Shown here: in pieces, positions 36,665 through 49,400 of the stretch
How the letters are laid out: every line of letters starts with the position of its first letter
How positions within the stretch are numbered: the first letter of the stretch is position 1
Assembly (NCBI GenBank): GCA_020726505.1
Contig: JAHLEZ010000015.1
Span: 62,001-126,000, forward strand
DNA from: Leptodontidium sp. MPI-SDFR-AT-0119
Taxonomy: Eukaryota > Ascomycota > Leotiomycetes > Helotiales > Leptodontidiaceae
Reading direction: 5' to 3'
Length of the DNA stretch: 64,000 nt
Translations under genes and position numbers: made by a program
The notes under the pieces: model-generated
Seen by the model: only the letters and a program-made list of their open reading frames with translations
What the model was told of the DNA's origin: nothing
Database searches by the model: none

Positions 36665-37881
36665 CCTGCAATACTTTGGCGGGGGTTTGTTGGCAATAGA
36701 ACCCTAAAAATGCTTTTTCTATGAAACACCACCACCTATCTACTACTGAAAACTATGACAATGATCTTCAAAAGTTGATCCCGCTTAGCCCTAGACCAAT
36801 CTCTGAATTCAAAGGCATACCGGGTACACTACTCTGCGGCTCAAGGCGGCGTGCGTTAGGCCTCTTTTTACGAGATACGAGTGAGTATTTTTCTTCTTTA
36901 ATAATTTCTTTTTTTGTCCTTTTTTGTTAAAAAAAACATTTTCAGCCTTCTGTCCTCAAGCTTTTAGTTTTAATCTTCTCTCCTTTTTCGCTCTTCCTCT
37001 CACTCTTCCTCACCCAATTGCAAATCTACGCCCGGTCCATTCATTGGTAAAGATATAAAGCAGGATGGGGATTGTACGAGTACTTCTAAAGTCGTAAGTA
37101 AATCTTTAATCTTCAAATGACTGAATCCTGAGTAATGCTTCAAGAACTTCTTCATTATATTATTTCTTAGTTACTATTATTAAGAAACAATATCAAACTA
37201 ATACATATCGAATCGAAAGGTAATTGACTATTTTTGGTGGTTTTTTTTTTAATGTTTCTTTGCCTCTTCCCCCACTTTTTCCTTTTTCCCTTTTTTTTCT
37301 TTTTTCTTTTCTTAGTCTTCTATCCTCCGACTTTCAATTTCAATCTTCACTCCTTTTTCTTCCTCCATCACTTCCTCCTCTTCTCAAACAATCTCACATC
37401 CAAACTCAAATTCAAATCCAAAACCAGATTTCAAACACAATGCCCAAAATCAGAACCAGCCGCCTCCTGCCACCATCATCTCCAGAACCTACCAAACACC
37501 CCACCCACTAAATTAAGCCCCCCTCCATCCCATAAACGATCAAAAAAGCCAGCCAAAGAAACGGAAAGCGAGATATCGTGAACGGCATCAAGCCGTATAG
37601 TATCGTATGGTCCCAATCGGTATCAGAGAATGTGTGTATGGAGAGAGGAACATGAACTCCCAAGTAAAAACCTAGGAAATCCACAACGTAATATGGACAT
37701 TTTGTATATCTGTCCGAGTACACAGGGCGGAGAAAATAGAAAACAAAACCGCTTGGTTCCATCCATTCTGCGCGCCTGCGCTGCTTTGTATCGCATTGAA
37801 TCATGAGTCCCCCCTCCTTCCTCCCTCAACGACGGAGAGGAAAAAATAGTATAGTGAGGACTCATGGACGTATCCGGACCC
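36665..37881. other. Convergent intergenic region
   Basis: Between the 3' ends of the acetyltransferase and the minus-strand gene stopping at 37882. It contains T-rich and CT-rich tracts (36890-36940, 37250-37330) and A/C-rich DNA to about 37560. Short frames here are low-complexity and not convincing. No RNA gene seen. Confidence 0.5.
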
Positions 37882-39817
37882 TCAATCCCTTCCTTGCCCG
37901 TTCTGTTGACTTTCATCCGCAGTCTCAATCTCGCTTCCATCTTCAATCTCGCTTTCGTCTTCTTCATCACTCTCCTCATCTCCCTCTTCATCTTCAGAAT
38001 CAGTCTCCTCATCTTCATTCTGGATGAATAGATCGGAGATAATCTCGCGCATCTTAACTTCTGCCTCTTCAGGACTTAAGATCCGTCGGTTCTCCACATG
38101 GCGAAGAACAGTTCCCTGCTGCTGCACTGGAACCTGTCTCTGAGCTTGTACCTGCGCATTCATAGTCGCAGCAGGAGTAGCCTTACCCTTCGCCTCATCT
38201 ACATCCTTCCAAGCATTCTCATGCTTCCCAGGTAAAACCCTCTCCTTCCAATCCTCCGTCTGACCCCTCAGAACAAGGACCCACTCCACTACCTTCTTCT
38301 CTCTCTTAAATTTAGATTTCAACCCCCTCAAACTCAACCCCTTCTTGTCTTCCTCACAACCCACCACTAATTCCCTCCTACACCTCTCCATCAACCCAAC
38401 CAGTTCCCAGCTACGACGCACTTTCTCCGACGAGCAATCTCTCTCGCGCGCCTCGACCAGTCTCTGGATCTCCGACTTTGCGTCCTCGGGCATATTCACG
38501 AGGGCGCGGCGGAGAGAGGCGATGGGTTGAGTTTCAGCTGGGGAGTCGGAGTGCGTTGATGTGGCTTGGTAGCATGATTTAAGGAGGGAAGCTGTTTCAT
38601 CAGGGGAAGAGAGAATGGGTTTCACGTAGTAGGTTGGGGAGGAGTAGGTGTGTGTTGAGACGAGGGGCATGCCGAAGATGGAGGTGCGGGATTTGAGGGC
38701 TTTCTTGGGGCGGTTGTAGTGGAGGACCCAGGTTTCGTGGATGTTGTCTGATTTTGTTGTGATACTGGTTATGGTCAGTTCTGTTGTAACTTGTGTTGAT
38801 GGGGTTGAGAGTCGAGGGGGGAATTGCAGACCTGGATGATGTTGGTGCGAGGGACTGGGAACTGTGAGATGAGTGGAGAGCTTTCTTCTCGCTGCATGGT
38901 TCTTGAGTCATTTCAACCTTTGTCTTTTCCTGAACCACTGGGGCAGGAGTAGGCGCAGGAACAGAAACCGGGCCAGGAGCCTGAGCAGGAGCAGGACCCG
39001 CAAGCGTAGGAACAACCACAGTCTTCATACTAACCCCTCTCCCCACCGCCTCAGGAAGCACCAAATTCGCATCAACAACCAGTCCCGCAAGCCTCATAAG
39101 TCTCGGCTTATAATCCCTCTGCACACCCACCAACCTCTCCGCCACAAGCGGCACCATGCGTCTCAAACTCCTCAACTCATCCTCCTCCCTCTTACTCCTC
39201 CCCTGCGCCCCCAACCCCCTCAAACCCTCCCACGTAACAGCGTCAATGAGAACTCTCACCCGATACTTCTCCACATACAACCTACTCCTCAAGGCAGCGA
39301 CTTTGGCCTCGGTGCCGAGGACGAGCGTCCACGCGCTGCGAGGGAGTCGGACGAGACCTACGTCGTTGGGTTCGAAGACGCGCATGCGTTTCGCTTCCTG
39401 GACGCGCTCGCCTAGGAGCTTGTATGCGAAGAGGATGTCGTGGCATAGAGGTGCGATGAAAGAGTTGGTGGGTGAGAGGTTGAGGTGCGGGAAGCGCAGG
39501 ATGGCGCTGTTGAGGGAGAGCAGGAGGGAGGCTGTTACGGCGCAGACGGCGACGAGCTCTTCTACTATTTCGATTGGGTGCGGGAGTGTGGAGAGGTATT
39601 TGGTTATGTTTGTTACGAGCGTGGTGCCGCTTCGGGAGACGGTGATTACGTCTGTGTGTGGTTGTTGGAGGGTTGGGTCTGAGAATGGGTTTGGATTTGG
39701 AACTAAATTATGTGCTGTTGATCGATTTGGATCTGAATTTGACGCTGGATTTGAAGTTCCATTTCCGTTTGAAATTTGAGTCGGGATAATATTGGTGTTG
39801 GTATTGGGGAGGTCCAT
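37882..39817 (-). CDS. 622-aa protein of unknown function, helical N-half and acidic C-terminus
   Basis: Two exons, 39817-38832 and 38764-37882, joined by a 67-bp intron (GTCTGC...CCAG); they sum to 623 codons including the stop. The start is the ATG beginning MDLPNTNTN; frames upstream of it have no ATG. Residues ~60-240 are predicted helical (TTLVTNITKYLSTL, IVEELVAVCAVTASLLLSLNSA, LRSRLYVEKYRVRVLIDAV), resembling the helical N-terminal domains found at the front of many fungal NLR-like or STAND proteins, though no NTPase follows here. A Pro/Ala linker (~300-330) and Ser-rich stretch precede IHETWVLHYNRPKKALKSR across the splice, then a charged helical region and an acidic tail (DEETDSEDEEGDEESDEEDE). 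No signal peptide or membrane segment. Function is not known; a scaffold or nuclear role is only a guess. Confidence 0.75.
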
Positions 39818-40554
39818 TTTGCCTTCTTTCTGTATCTTGTCTAGCAAGAATAAACCCAAATGAGTAAGTATAGAACCAGTCGATGACTCTGCAGAAACGA
39901 GCGATTGTGTTAATTGTAAGAAAGAAAACAGGAGGAGAGGAGAGGAGAATAGCTTCTTTATGTCTTCCCTCTCCGTTCACTTACTCGGTGAATCGTTCTG
40001 AACACATTACTTTGGTCAGGTTTGAACCAATGTGGTAAGCCAGAGCGCAAGGCTGCCACACCGAGTAGTCATAGAACCGTGCGTGCCCCTGCAAGGGAGG
40101 TTACTAGCAATTTACCAACTCCAGCTTGTGCGCCACAAACGCCCCACTGGAAACATGTCGACTCAAAATGTTTGTTTGAGCATCTGTTTGTTTGGATTAT
40201 ACCTACAGCCTTGCAGTGGCTTTACAACCTCATCATTCAGCTGGCCGTGAGATTGGGGCTGTTTGCAGATGACCTACTGACCTGCCGCCTGTAACCGATT
40301 AGCGTCACATCCAAACATGAGTCTGAAGCCTGATGGCAGCATAGGTAAGACGGAACGTGGTTGGTGGGCCTCACCGAGCACAATGTTGATTGGCTGAGTG
40401 GGATGAAGGGCGTTCGATCGTCAGCGGGAGGCAACCACAGCCTTATCGGAACACAAAGGGGCATTCTGGTAGTAACGATGTACTGGGTATGTTTTTCGTA
40501 TAGGGCGTTTAACCGTCCTCCTCAAGCTTCGCCTCAGAGACAAGACAGGCTAAG
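39818..40554. other. Intergenic; promoter of the 622-aa gene
   Basis: Sits between the ATG at 39817 (minus) and the stop of the 2EXR gene at 40555 (minus). No frame with recognisable content, no repeat, no RNA gene seen. Confidence 0.5.
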
Positions 40555-41247
40555 CTACTGGTTCAGGTAGTCCAAAGCGATGCGGGGTCTCGGCATCTCC
40601 AGCTTCCCGAATCTCTTGATTTCCTCCAACCTCTCCTCCAACGTCTCACCCTTTCCAGGCCTCGTCATACTCCCTAAATCCGTGCCGCCGAAAGACTCGG
40701 TATAATCCCAGTATGGCGCACTTGTTCTACCATCAATCCACTCCCCCGTCTCAATACTTACAACCCTCACATTCTCCTTCTTGCAATCTCCAAGATACGT
40801 TATGTCATTGATATAATTTGCGTATCTGCACAAATCGCCGCCGGGTATCAGGAGATCGATAGTTTCCAGCCTTGGGAAGTTCATGAATTCATCCTGGTAC
40901 TCCAACCATTCTTCGTAAAGATGATCCCCCAGACCATCTACTAATTCAACCCGCAAATGCTTGATCGGTTCTTTTGGCAGTAAAGAAAGGCATATAGCTT
41001 GCACGTGGATTATATCGTAATCAAAATTCACCCAGATATAGTCGCCGCTTGTACCAAGATCGGAATACTTCTGGTAGGCACAACATGCGCGGGACTCTCG
41101 ACAGACTTGGGTGACAGCTGGTACTGGACTAGGCGAATGAGATGCTTTCCAGGAATCGACTCTGATGGCGCGACTCTCAACTGCGAGGGCCCAGATCTCG
41201 GCGCGAAGTTCTGGGATGAGACGTGGAAAGGGGTGGAAAGTTGCCAT
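40555..41247 (-). CDS. 2EXR domain protein (230 aa)
   Basis: Single-exon gene from the ATG at 41247 (MATFHPFPRL) to a stop at 40555. The N-terminus reads FHPFPRLIPELRAEIWALAVESRAIRV, the signature of the fungal 2EXR domain (F-x-x-F-P-x-L-P-E-L-R-x-x-I-W). It is followed by TQVCRESRACC (the common V-C-R-E-S-R block), IIHVQAICLSLL and FPRLETIDLL. 2EXR proteins are widespread, multicopy and of unknown biochemical role; some resemble F-box-like adaptor N-termini. Length is normal for short members. No signal peptide or membrane segment is visible. Nothing in the context points to a particular function. Confidence 0.8.
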   Translation of the reverse strand: MATFHPFPRLIPELRAEIWALAVESRAIRVDSWKASHSPSPVPAVTQVCRESRACCAYQKYSDLGTSGDYIWVNFDYDIIHVQAICLSLLPKEPIKHLRVELVDGLGDHLYEEWLEYQDEFMNFPRLETIDLLIPGGDLCRYANYINDITYLGDCKKENVRVVSIETGEWIDGRTSAPYWDYTESFGGTDLGSMTRPGKGETLEERLEEIKRFGKLEMPRPRIALDYLNQ

Positions 41248-41773
41248 ATTGATTCGTTCTGTCGGTGTGGATGGATACTGTGCCGAGGGGTGGGAAAAGT
41301 GTTTTTTCAATATTGGTGCAAAGGCATGTTATGCTAGTCGGCTAGCTGGTTCTGCCGTCGGGAACGTATCTTTCAATGATTGATGACTATCAACGTTACG
41401 TTCTCAAAATCAAACAGTGAAAAGATTTTCACACCCCTGGACGTCACTGCCAAGATATTTTTGACTCGTCGTATTCGGCCAGATAATAGTCATTGTTCTA
41501 TTGGCGCACTTACCGCAGTTTCATTTACACTCTTCTGGATCGCTTATTCATGTTGTGCTCATCGGCTTCAAGTACTGGAACTTGCTCAAACATTGATAGT
41601 GAAGGAATACTGAAATTGAGATTTGTGTGTTATGTTTCGAAAATTTTACAAGAATGGAAAATATATATATATAAAGTGTAGATTCTAAGGTTAAGTAGCT
41701 GTATAATCTGGGTTATGAGCCAAGGATACCGTAGGGCTAACTAACTAATACTGTCTACTCAAGGATTGGCAGT
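41248..41773. other. Intergenic; promoter of the 2EXR gene
   Basis: Contains AT-rich DNA around 41640-41700 including a short (TA)n run at 41660-41670. Short plus frames are not convincing. Nothing else seen. Confidence 0.5.
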
Positions 41774-42178
41774 CTATCTTATCCCGCATGATGCGGGCCT
41801 TCCCTTTGCTTTCAGAATTTCAATCCTATCCAAATCCTTCTTGATTGGGCCCAATTGATTCAAGTCTTCGCTCTTCATGTTCCGCCTGTACGTTGCGATT
41901 TCCTTGAAAGGACGTATATTCACGCCCCCCAACAGCATGCCCAAGATTGATACCAAAGGATTACCTGGCTCATCAACCACGCTGTAAATGCCGACAGCAA
42001 GATTTCCAAGCTCGCCACTGATGTTAATGATAGTGCGTAGCAGACCACCACCAATACTGCCAGCGGCTGAACCTGCTACCGGAATGAACACATCCGATGG
42101 AAAAGAAGGCTGAGTAAAAATCTGTTCGTTGATTCTTGTACTATACTTCTTCTGCGCACTTCTATTGTCTAAGTTCAT
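41774..42178 (-). pseudogene. C-terminal fragment resembling class V GH18 chitinase
   Basis: The minus-strand frame of 134 codons contains FIPVAGSAAGSIGGG, ISGELGNLAVGIYSVVDEPG, LVSILGMLLGGV, then YRRNMKSEDLNQLGPIKKDL. This order (hydrophobic Gly/Ala helices, GIYxVVxxP, ILGLLLGG, then a charged RRxMxxxDxxxLG tail) is what I know from the extreme C-terminus of large fungal GH18 class V chitinases. No GH18 barrel (DxxDxDxE), LysM or chitin-binding domain is present in the window, and sequence upstream to 42345 has no continuous frame. It therefore looks like an orphan 3' fragment of a once longer gene on the minus strand. Identification rests on pattern memory only. Confidence 0.4.
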
Positions 42179-42402
42179 AAGTCATTTTGTCGAGAAGACT
42201 TTTCCACACCCCGATGAAAACGCCCTCGTATTGTACTCTGTATTTTTCAAGACCGACTTTACCCGCTCATATCCTTTGAACGTACCTCTCCTGGGCGCCG
42301 AAAGCAGAGAATTTCTAGATCCTTCATGAATTGCCTCAAGGTGGAATCGGCAAAGCCGTGAATGGCCTCATTCGTGATGCCTCGAGCTCGAGATCCTTCG
42401 CA

Positions 42403-45400
42403 TCAAGTCGGCTTCAGAGTCTCCCAGCCTTGAATGCCCATGGGACCTTCATCGTTCAACAAGTCCGTTGTAGGTCTCCTCGGAGGAAGCGATGGTCTCG
42501 CTCCTTCGTCATCGCTGTTCCCATTCATATGAGCCTTTTTCGCTCCTCTCCTAGGCTGCGGAGGTGGTGGCGGAGTTGCAGTATCTCGAACTACAATTCT
42601 CCTATCTTCGATATCTCTTCTTCCATAACTAGCTCCTACTGTTGAACTGACACCAGCGGTATTCCGTCGAGGGGGTGGTGCGAAACCTGTGTGGTCTGCT
42701 GTTGTTTGACGTGGTTTCTGTGGTGGGTAAGTCGGTCGGGATTGCGATGCCACGGATACGGTGGATAATGTTGGAGATGAGGTTAAGGATGGAGATGCTG
42801 CCAGGTGGACTGGCTTGCGAGCGACTGGTGGTGGAGCCTTCTTTCCTGAAGAGCTCACTGTAGATGTCGATAGACGACGATCTGATATCGCGGGCAGGCT
42901 TTGATTCCTTGGTAGCGATTTAGATGCATTGTCCGAAATTGAATTTTGAGCTAGGCTTTTGGAGATTCCAGATACAGATGAAGATGGAGTGAATGGAGGT
43001 GGTAGTTTTCGAGTGCCATTTGTAGTGCTGGATGCTGAAGGACGTGGATTCGGAGGCGGGGGAGCAACTGATGAAGTAGTCTGTCGTCGACCCTGCTCCA
43101 TTCGAGGTACCGTCACCCAATCGGGTTCATCAGTTACAGTATAGGGATTGGATGGGCGGTTGGGATTTAAAGTTTGTCCTTTTTGCTGCGGTTGAATGTT
43201 GGAGCGTGCCGGCTGACCGTTGTCTAGCCACCACTTCCGCGAATCAGAACTGGCCGGTGGTAGTCCGGGTTCGATGGAGTCATACCCGATGAGATCTTCG
43301 TCATCGGAGTCATCGTTCGGGTTGCTTGCTGTTGTTCCACCAACTTCATATCGGCGCTTCTCGTATATCTCTCGACTAAGAGCTTCTCGACGAGCTTCAT
43401 CGACTATGCTTACCGTACATTGGAAGGTTGCATATACTGGACGATGATCGGAGAAACGAAGTGATGCTGAGTTGTAGTTGATCTGTCGAAGGTTCGATCC
43501 TTTACGTAGGATGCGATCTGTCCATGCGGGTATTCTAGCCTTTTCACTGTTGTTGTTAGATTTCATGCTGTGAGAAGTAGAAGAGTGGACTTACGAAGTA
43601 TCATAGTTGTCATTTCCAAGATCGTACTTGTAGGTAGGATTGAACGTGATCCTCGCTTCGGAATAGTAGGGAAACGTAAGTCCAGCTACCATTTGAAGAT
43701 TCAACTAGAAAGTGTTAGATTTTGCCCCCCAATATACAACAAAAAGCTTACCTGATCATTTTCATACAGCGTCTCCAAGTCACCAACTTTAATGAGCTGC
43801 TTCACTTTGTCCACATTAAGGCCGATTCTGTAATTGAAATCTCCCATCCAGATGACACTGTCTGGGGGTATATCAGCAGATGTAAAGACGGTATGAGCTT
43901 CCAGGCTTACCATGGTTATCAATTCCTCGGTTTCTTTGGAACCTCAATCCATGATGAATCGTGCTGTAGTCTCTGTTTCTCTCCTCATAATTGGCAAATC
44001 CAGCAGCCAGATGTGCAGTCACAAAGCAAAGCTGTGTATTTGCATAATCCATCCGGATTGCCACGGCTCCCTTGTTACCCGCCATTCCAGACATGCCAGT
44101 TTTCTTGACAGAACCTTCGACATTCTTGATATTTCGAAGTACCGATGACTTGACAAATATGCAAAGCGCAGCACCAACAAGTTGCCCACTTCGGAGTAGG
44201 ACGTAATGCTCACTGCCTGCAGCACGAGCATGTCGATTCAGTGTTTTTCGAACAGCTCGTTCCCATGCTTGCTTCCGTGTTGGGTCACTGTTCATGATTT
44301 GCTGAGGACTGAGTTCAACAATTTCCTGGAATCCCACGGCCACGATTTCAGGATGCAGTTGGGATGCAGCGAGTTTTGGGCAGAGCCAGTCTGACAGATC
44401 TTCATCGACACCCGTCGTTCGCCCATTCAGATTGAATGTGCCCGCCCATCTGCGAAAATCGTTAGCAGCTAGAGACTAGTTGAGGCACGGCGCACTTACA
44501 TATTGATTGACTCAGAAGAGGAGAACTCGGAACTTCTCTTGGCGAGCTCAGCCGTCACGTAGTCATTCATAGGGTCAAACAGGTGCACGGGGGTCTGCCC
44601 CATCATTCTGCCAAGCAAGACATCGATAGTGTTCTGCCGACCTTTGTCGGCGAAGTTGTTGATATACAATCTTGTTGCACTTTTTCTTGCATCTGCAATT
44701 GCGCCAGCCAGTGACATCTTGCCATGTCTCGTAAATGAAGACTTGAGAGCTCCTGTGCCAGCATAAATTCGCGACAATGCATCGCCATTATCTGCCCACA
44801 GACTCGAATGACGCATCCAGAAATCTGAAGCCGCACGTTCGCTTCGATGAGCTAGGAATGATTCCATTGCCATTTGGGAGATAATAGTTTGGATTAGGTT
44901 GGTTCTGTCTAGGCAGTCCAGACAGTTCGTCCGGAAGACGCCTTCCTGTTGCAACACGACGACTGTCCTCCGAGTTGACTTCTCTTGAAGATCTTCTGCG
45001 GAATCATCGATCTCCTCTGAAAGGTAGTATGCAAATCCATCTGCTGAGTTCTCGATGAGCCTCCGGATCATGCTTGCAGCCTCATATCCATTTGGCCCTT
45101 TCGTCTCAGCATGAAAATCGAATTCTGTTTCTCGAAGTAGTTGATGATCTTGCGAGTTCTGACCTTCAGTGTGATTAAGAGCAGAGTGCCGAACGCCATA
45201 TCGATAGAGGTTCGTCAATTCGGCCTCACCTGGCTTAGTTTCACTGAGCAGATTCACAACATGAACCGATCCGTAATTTTGCTCCAGCTCCCCAAAATGC
45301 TTGTCAAAAGCAGGTTGAGTACCTTCAGGTGATCGCGTAATTGTGATCTTCTGCTGGCCAGGAATCAAACCTGCAGCTTGTTCCCAGAAAACCGGAACCG

Positions 45401-46452
45401 ACCCTCTAATTTGTGCATACGAGAAGCATATGCCGGATGGCTTCTCTGACGTTGAAGGATCCGATTGCCCAACCACAGAAGGACTCCAGTATATGGTCTC
45501 AGACTCCACAAAATTTGCAACATTTCCATCATCATCGATTCCTCGACTATTAAACCTCGTTCCAGCTCTTCGACACGACAAACGAGATATCAGGGTCAGG
45601 GAAGACGGAAGTCCGGTTCTCATTGTTCGTAAAGGTGCAGATGAGGAAGGGATCGTAATCGTAAGCACGAATCCTCGAATGGCGGATGTAAGTATCCGTG
45701 AACTGTCTAATGCAGCCCTCTCTTGTGGTAGAAGCCGTGATCGAAACTTGATTAAAGGACTGATCATGTATGAATTCCAGAGAAAGGAATCGTCAAGGTT
45801 GTCGATATCGAAAGTAGAAGCATCTGTGGATCTGCAAGAAGTCAATGATATGTAACAAGGGAGGGGTCTTTTCTCCAAACCTGTCCTGCAGTCTGTTCGT
45901 AACGTCGAAATCTGTGCTGTAATAGAAGCTCCCGTTTCCCAATAATTTTTGAAGTTCCACACATGGATGTTCTAATGGATCTCTCCGGCTGATGTTCTGG
46001 CCATAATCCTGCCCATCTGCAGCATAAGGATCCAGATGTTCCCCAAAAGTATTATCGTAGTCGCTGTTATTCAGGCAATAGAATTCCACACCAAAGATCT
46101 TCTCTACCGTCTCTCCGGGCCTGACAGAAGCTACCTTGGTAGCACCTGTTACCACGCATAGGAAGACATCATTATTGATTGTGATCAACCCCAGAGTTCC
46201 GTGTATGGGCAGCGGGCTCAACGTTCGATATTCAGCTAGGTCGACAGAAGCGACGTCTGCGAATTCGACCATGCATCGAGGTGCATTTGCCCCATCTATC
46301 GATGCCCGACCTGTCGATTGTACCGAAACGAGGGACCCGTTTGCAATGGCATCGTTTGTGGTAGGGCTATGGCGGAAGATGAGGGCGTGGGAGGGCGTCA
46401 CAAGAGCAATCGACCGGTGAGGGTATTCGCGCAAGAGTACGCGAATAGACAT
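42403..46452 (-). CDS. Synaptojanin-like phosphoinositide phosphatase (Sac1 + inositol 5-phosphatase), 1268 aa
   Basis: Six exons: 46452-45881, 45831-44500, 44449-43911, 43861-43752, 43704-43595 and 43546-42403, with introns of 48-50 bp. The exons sum to exactly 1269 codons. Residues ~1-600 form a Sac phosphatase domain; the catalytic CX5R(T/S) loop reads RTNCLDCLDRTN at about residues 492-503. The 5-phosphatase domain begins at WAGTFNLNGRT and carries GFQEIVEL, WMGDFNYRIG, ARIPAWTDRIL and SDHRPVYATF, all catalytic motifs. The last ~330 residues are Pro/Ser-rich (KLPPPFTPSSS, ATPPPPPQPRRG, SLPPRRPT), likely SH3-binding. This is the architecture of yeast Inp51/52/53 and animal synaptojanin. 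Such enzymes remove phosphates from PI(4,5)P2 and monophosphoinositides at the plasma membrane and endocytic or Golgi membranes. All catalytic residues look intact; no sign of RIP. Confidence 0.95.
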
Positions 46453-49400
46453 ACTTGAAGATTTGAAATTAGGTCTTGGTTAAGGTGGAGATCTTGTGGC
46501 ATCTTGAACCGGTACACGCCTAGAAACGTTCAAGGCGGTGTTTGGAAACTTCATGGGACAGCTCCGTCATAGTCCGCGATATCCCAGAAACCTTGCCTTG
46601 CTTGGAGCAAGAAACACGGAACCGCAATATCCTTTCCCCGTGAACGGCGCTAGGACATTGCTATTCTGGTAAGGACTATTATGTACTATCACGTGTCGCT
46701 TTCTTGTTTCTAGTAAAACCTCATCTCTAGTTCTTTCAGAGAGGAATTGCAAGAGATACGGTATTCAGCAATGAAAAACCCAAGAAAACCGGGTACGATA
46801 GGAATTTTTTTTCGCGTTTAGAATGTGGTGATAAATATCCATCTGTGTTTGCTGCAGAGAAAAACAAACTGCAGCGCAAACAGCCAGCTCGCGCTAAGAG
46901 CGTATGCAAAGTAGCTGCGTACTCCGTGCACTGCCTTTTTGAAATCAATAAGAATATTTCTTGGCTACAAGTCTCCCGGGAGTCTATCCGAGAGAAGAAT
47001 GCAAGAGACGGCCCGAAAGAGACCGGAGCAGTAATGATCCACACGGTATCATCAATAGTTATCAGCCCTCAGCAACTCGCCGAACGAAAGCGGATTTGCA
47101 AAGAGGCGTATTGAGACATTGGCTGAGTGAGTGAAGTGTGCAGTTTTGCCAACGGTCTTGGGGTTTCTTGGTGTGGCCGCCTGCCTGTTCGTCACAGTAA
47201 CAATGAATTAATGATTGGTGGAAGTAAGCATCGTGATTCATAGTGACTCTCATGGAGTGAGTGAGCTTTGTAGCTTCACGACTTGTCTTCGTTTGAATAT
47301 TTCAGCTGTATCAGCTGTATGCGAATGGAAACGAAAAAAATTACATGATTGTATACTTCTCGCGCGTCTATCCGCATCCGCGTCCGCATCTGCGATCCAT
47401 TCCAAAGATGGCTTGAACACTCCTTGTGTAACCTGACAGAAAACACATCAGGATGTGAATATAGGACATTTATGGCGATTGGGCATCAAGTGCAATTTGA
47501 ACACAAGTTACGCGAGAAACGCTAGTAAACTGACGTTCGGATGCAGCGGCACTTGAATCCATCTCGGCTTCTGTTTCAAAAGCTAAACTTCTCTCCCCTA
47601 GAACGCGGCATCACCAGCACCGAAGCATGCATGTGAGCGGTCTCGACTCTTGAGTACCTAATAATGCGCCGGGTTTCATTTCATCCCTTTGCTCATTACG
47701 CCCGTAGTGGTTTTCTTTTGCATTTACAGTAAGTAGCGATGGTCTACATCCTGTCAGCGCGGAAGAAGTAAGTAAGGGCATTTCCTACTTCAGTCTTCCC
47801 CTCACTCACTCTCTTGCAGTACCTCTGGAGCCTGCACTATCAATGCACCATACGAAGCGTGTCTTGGAGTCGCACACTCCCATCGAGAAAGTGGCATCAA
47901 ATCGGACAGCTTGTCGAAACTTTGATTAAGCCACAAGTTCGGCCATGGGGGTTCAGCAGCTTCAGCTTCCAAGACCCCGAGACGGAAATGGGATTTCTTA
48001 TTGCCGTTGAGGTGGTAACGTAACGTGCAGTTACGGACCGATAGTGTTATTTCATTAGTCGAAGGAGGGGATATATCCATCCAGGAGTGCAAATCTTACC
48101 AGCTCAGGTCAACTGTACTATGAGTTTCCCGGAACCCGCGGCTCAGTTCGAACCAGCCATCTCATGACGATGGATCCTAGCCAGACTATCGGTACTAGGA
48201 GTGGAAGATCTCCCGGCACTTCGCAATGCGATTTGCTCGGTTTTCTGAAGTATATTGATCCCACGTCCCTGGATGATGGGTAAGGAGTCGAACGAGAGAT
48301 AAATCAGCAATCACCAGGGAGTTTCGTCATTGTTGTTCATTGACTATCCGTTGCATAAGTAGTCTCTGGTACCGTAATCCCGCGATTCGTGCAGATTCCT
48401 TTGCGGCGGAAGAGAGGAGAGAGGGGCAGGACAGAGGAGGGAGGCAGCCAGTCAGTCAGTTTGGTTGGGGGAACTGGACGTGCAAGTCGCAGGCCAGCTG
48501 CAGTCAGTGCGGCAGCAGCCCTGACCCACTCCAGCTTAGCGGGGATCGAATGGCCGGCTCCAGAACACTTGCGTGCATTTGCGCACACTTGCAGGCATCT
48601 CTCCGCATGATTTAGCTGGTGTTTGGCGGTGTTTAGCTGGCTTTGGTCCTGAGGAGCGGGTGCCACAGCAGCCCGCACAGCCAATGGACACCCTGAATCC
48701 TCCCAGGCACTGACCCGCTCGTGGGCACCCACCCTGCCAACCCTGGCCACCCGAGCACCTCCAGGCCCTTCCCGATTCCTTCGATGGATCGATCTGCGGG
48801 TCTAGATCGGCCCACTGCTCTCACTTCCTCTCGCATCTTACCACATCCGTCCCATCAGGCCAAGCCAAGCCAAGCCAAGCCAAGCCAAGCCAAGCCTCCG
48901 GGCTCTATCCAGATTCTGGATTCCAGAACTGAGGGAACGCATGTTGGAAAGCGGTTTGACTTTGCTGCTAGGCCATGACAGGAGACAGGAGAGAGGACTT
49001 CGAACGCTGCAGCAACTTGGTAAAGGCCTTCTCGCTCTATCCACATGCCTCGAGATGCCCATGCCCATGCCCATCCATGCCCATACCCATACCCTCACCC
49101 CCACCCACCCCAAGCCTAGAAGCAGGTTGTTGGAAGCCCGCAGTCCCGACATTCTGCCCTACTACTCTACCTCCTCTCCTGTACCCTACCTACTGTATGG
49201 CTGGCCTCGACTCTGTCCCCATCTTGAGTGTCTAGGCCAGCCCCTCCCTCACCTCACCTCACAGGCTGTAACCATCCGTGGTTGTCCTTCTTGGCTCGCC
49301 CAAATCTCACAGCCTACTTGCACCTACCTCCAAACACAGAGCATCCTTCAGACAACCACTTCAGCATTCGGGTCAATTAACGAAGGACATACACCAGGAG

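Noticed and set aside
38873..39779. Long plus-strand frames (180-207 codons) opposite the 622-aa gene
   Set aside because: Shadows of the minus-strand exon, Arg/Ser/Leu-rich as expected for antisense of such codons.
44496..45962. A separate gene starting upstream of the second phosphatase exon
   Set aside because: The first ~43 codons of that frame are intronic or exon 1 in another frame; splice joining at 45881/45831 gives the continuous Sac domain.
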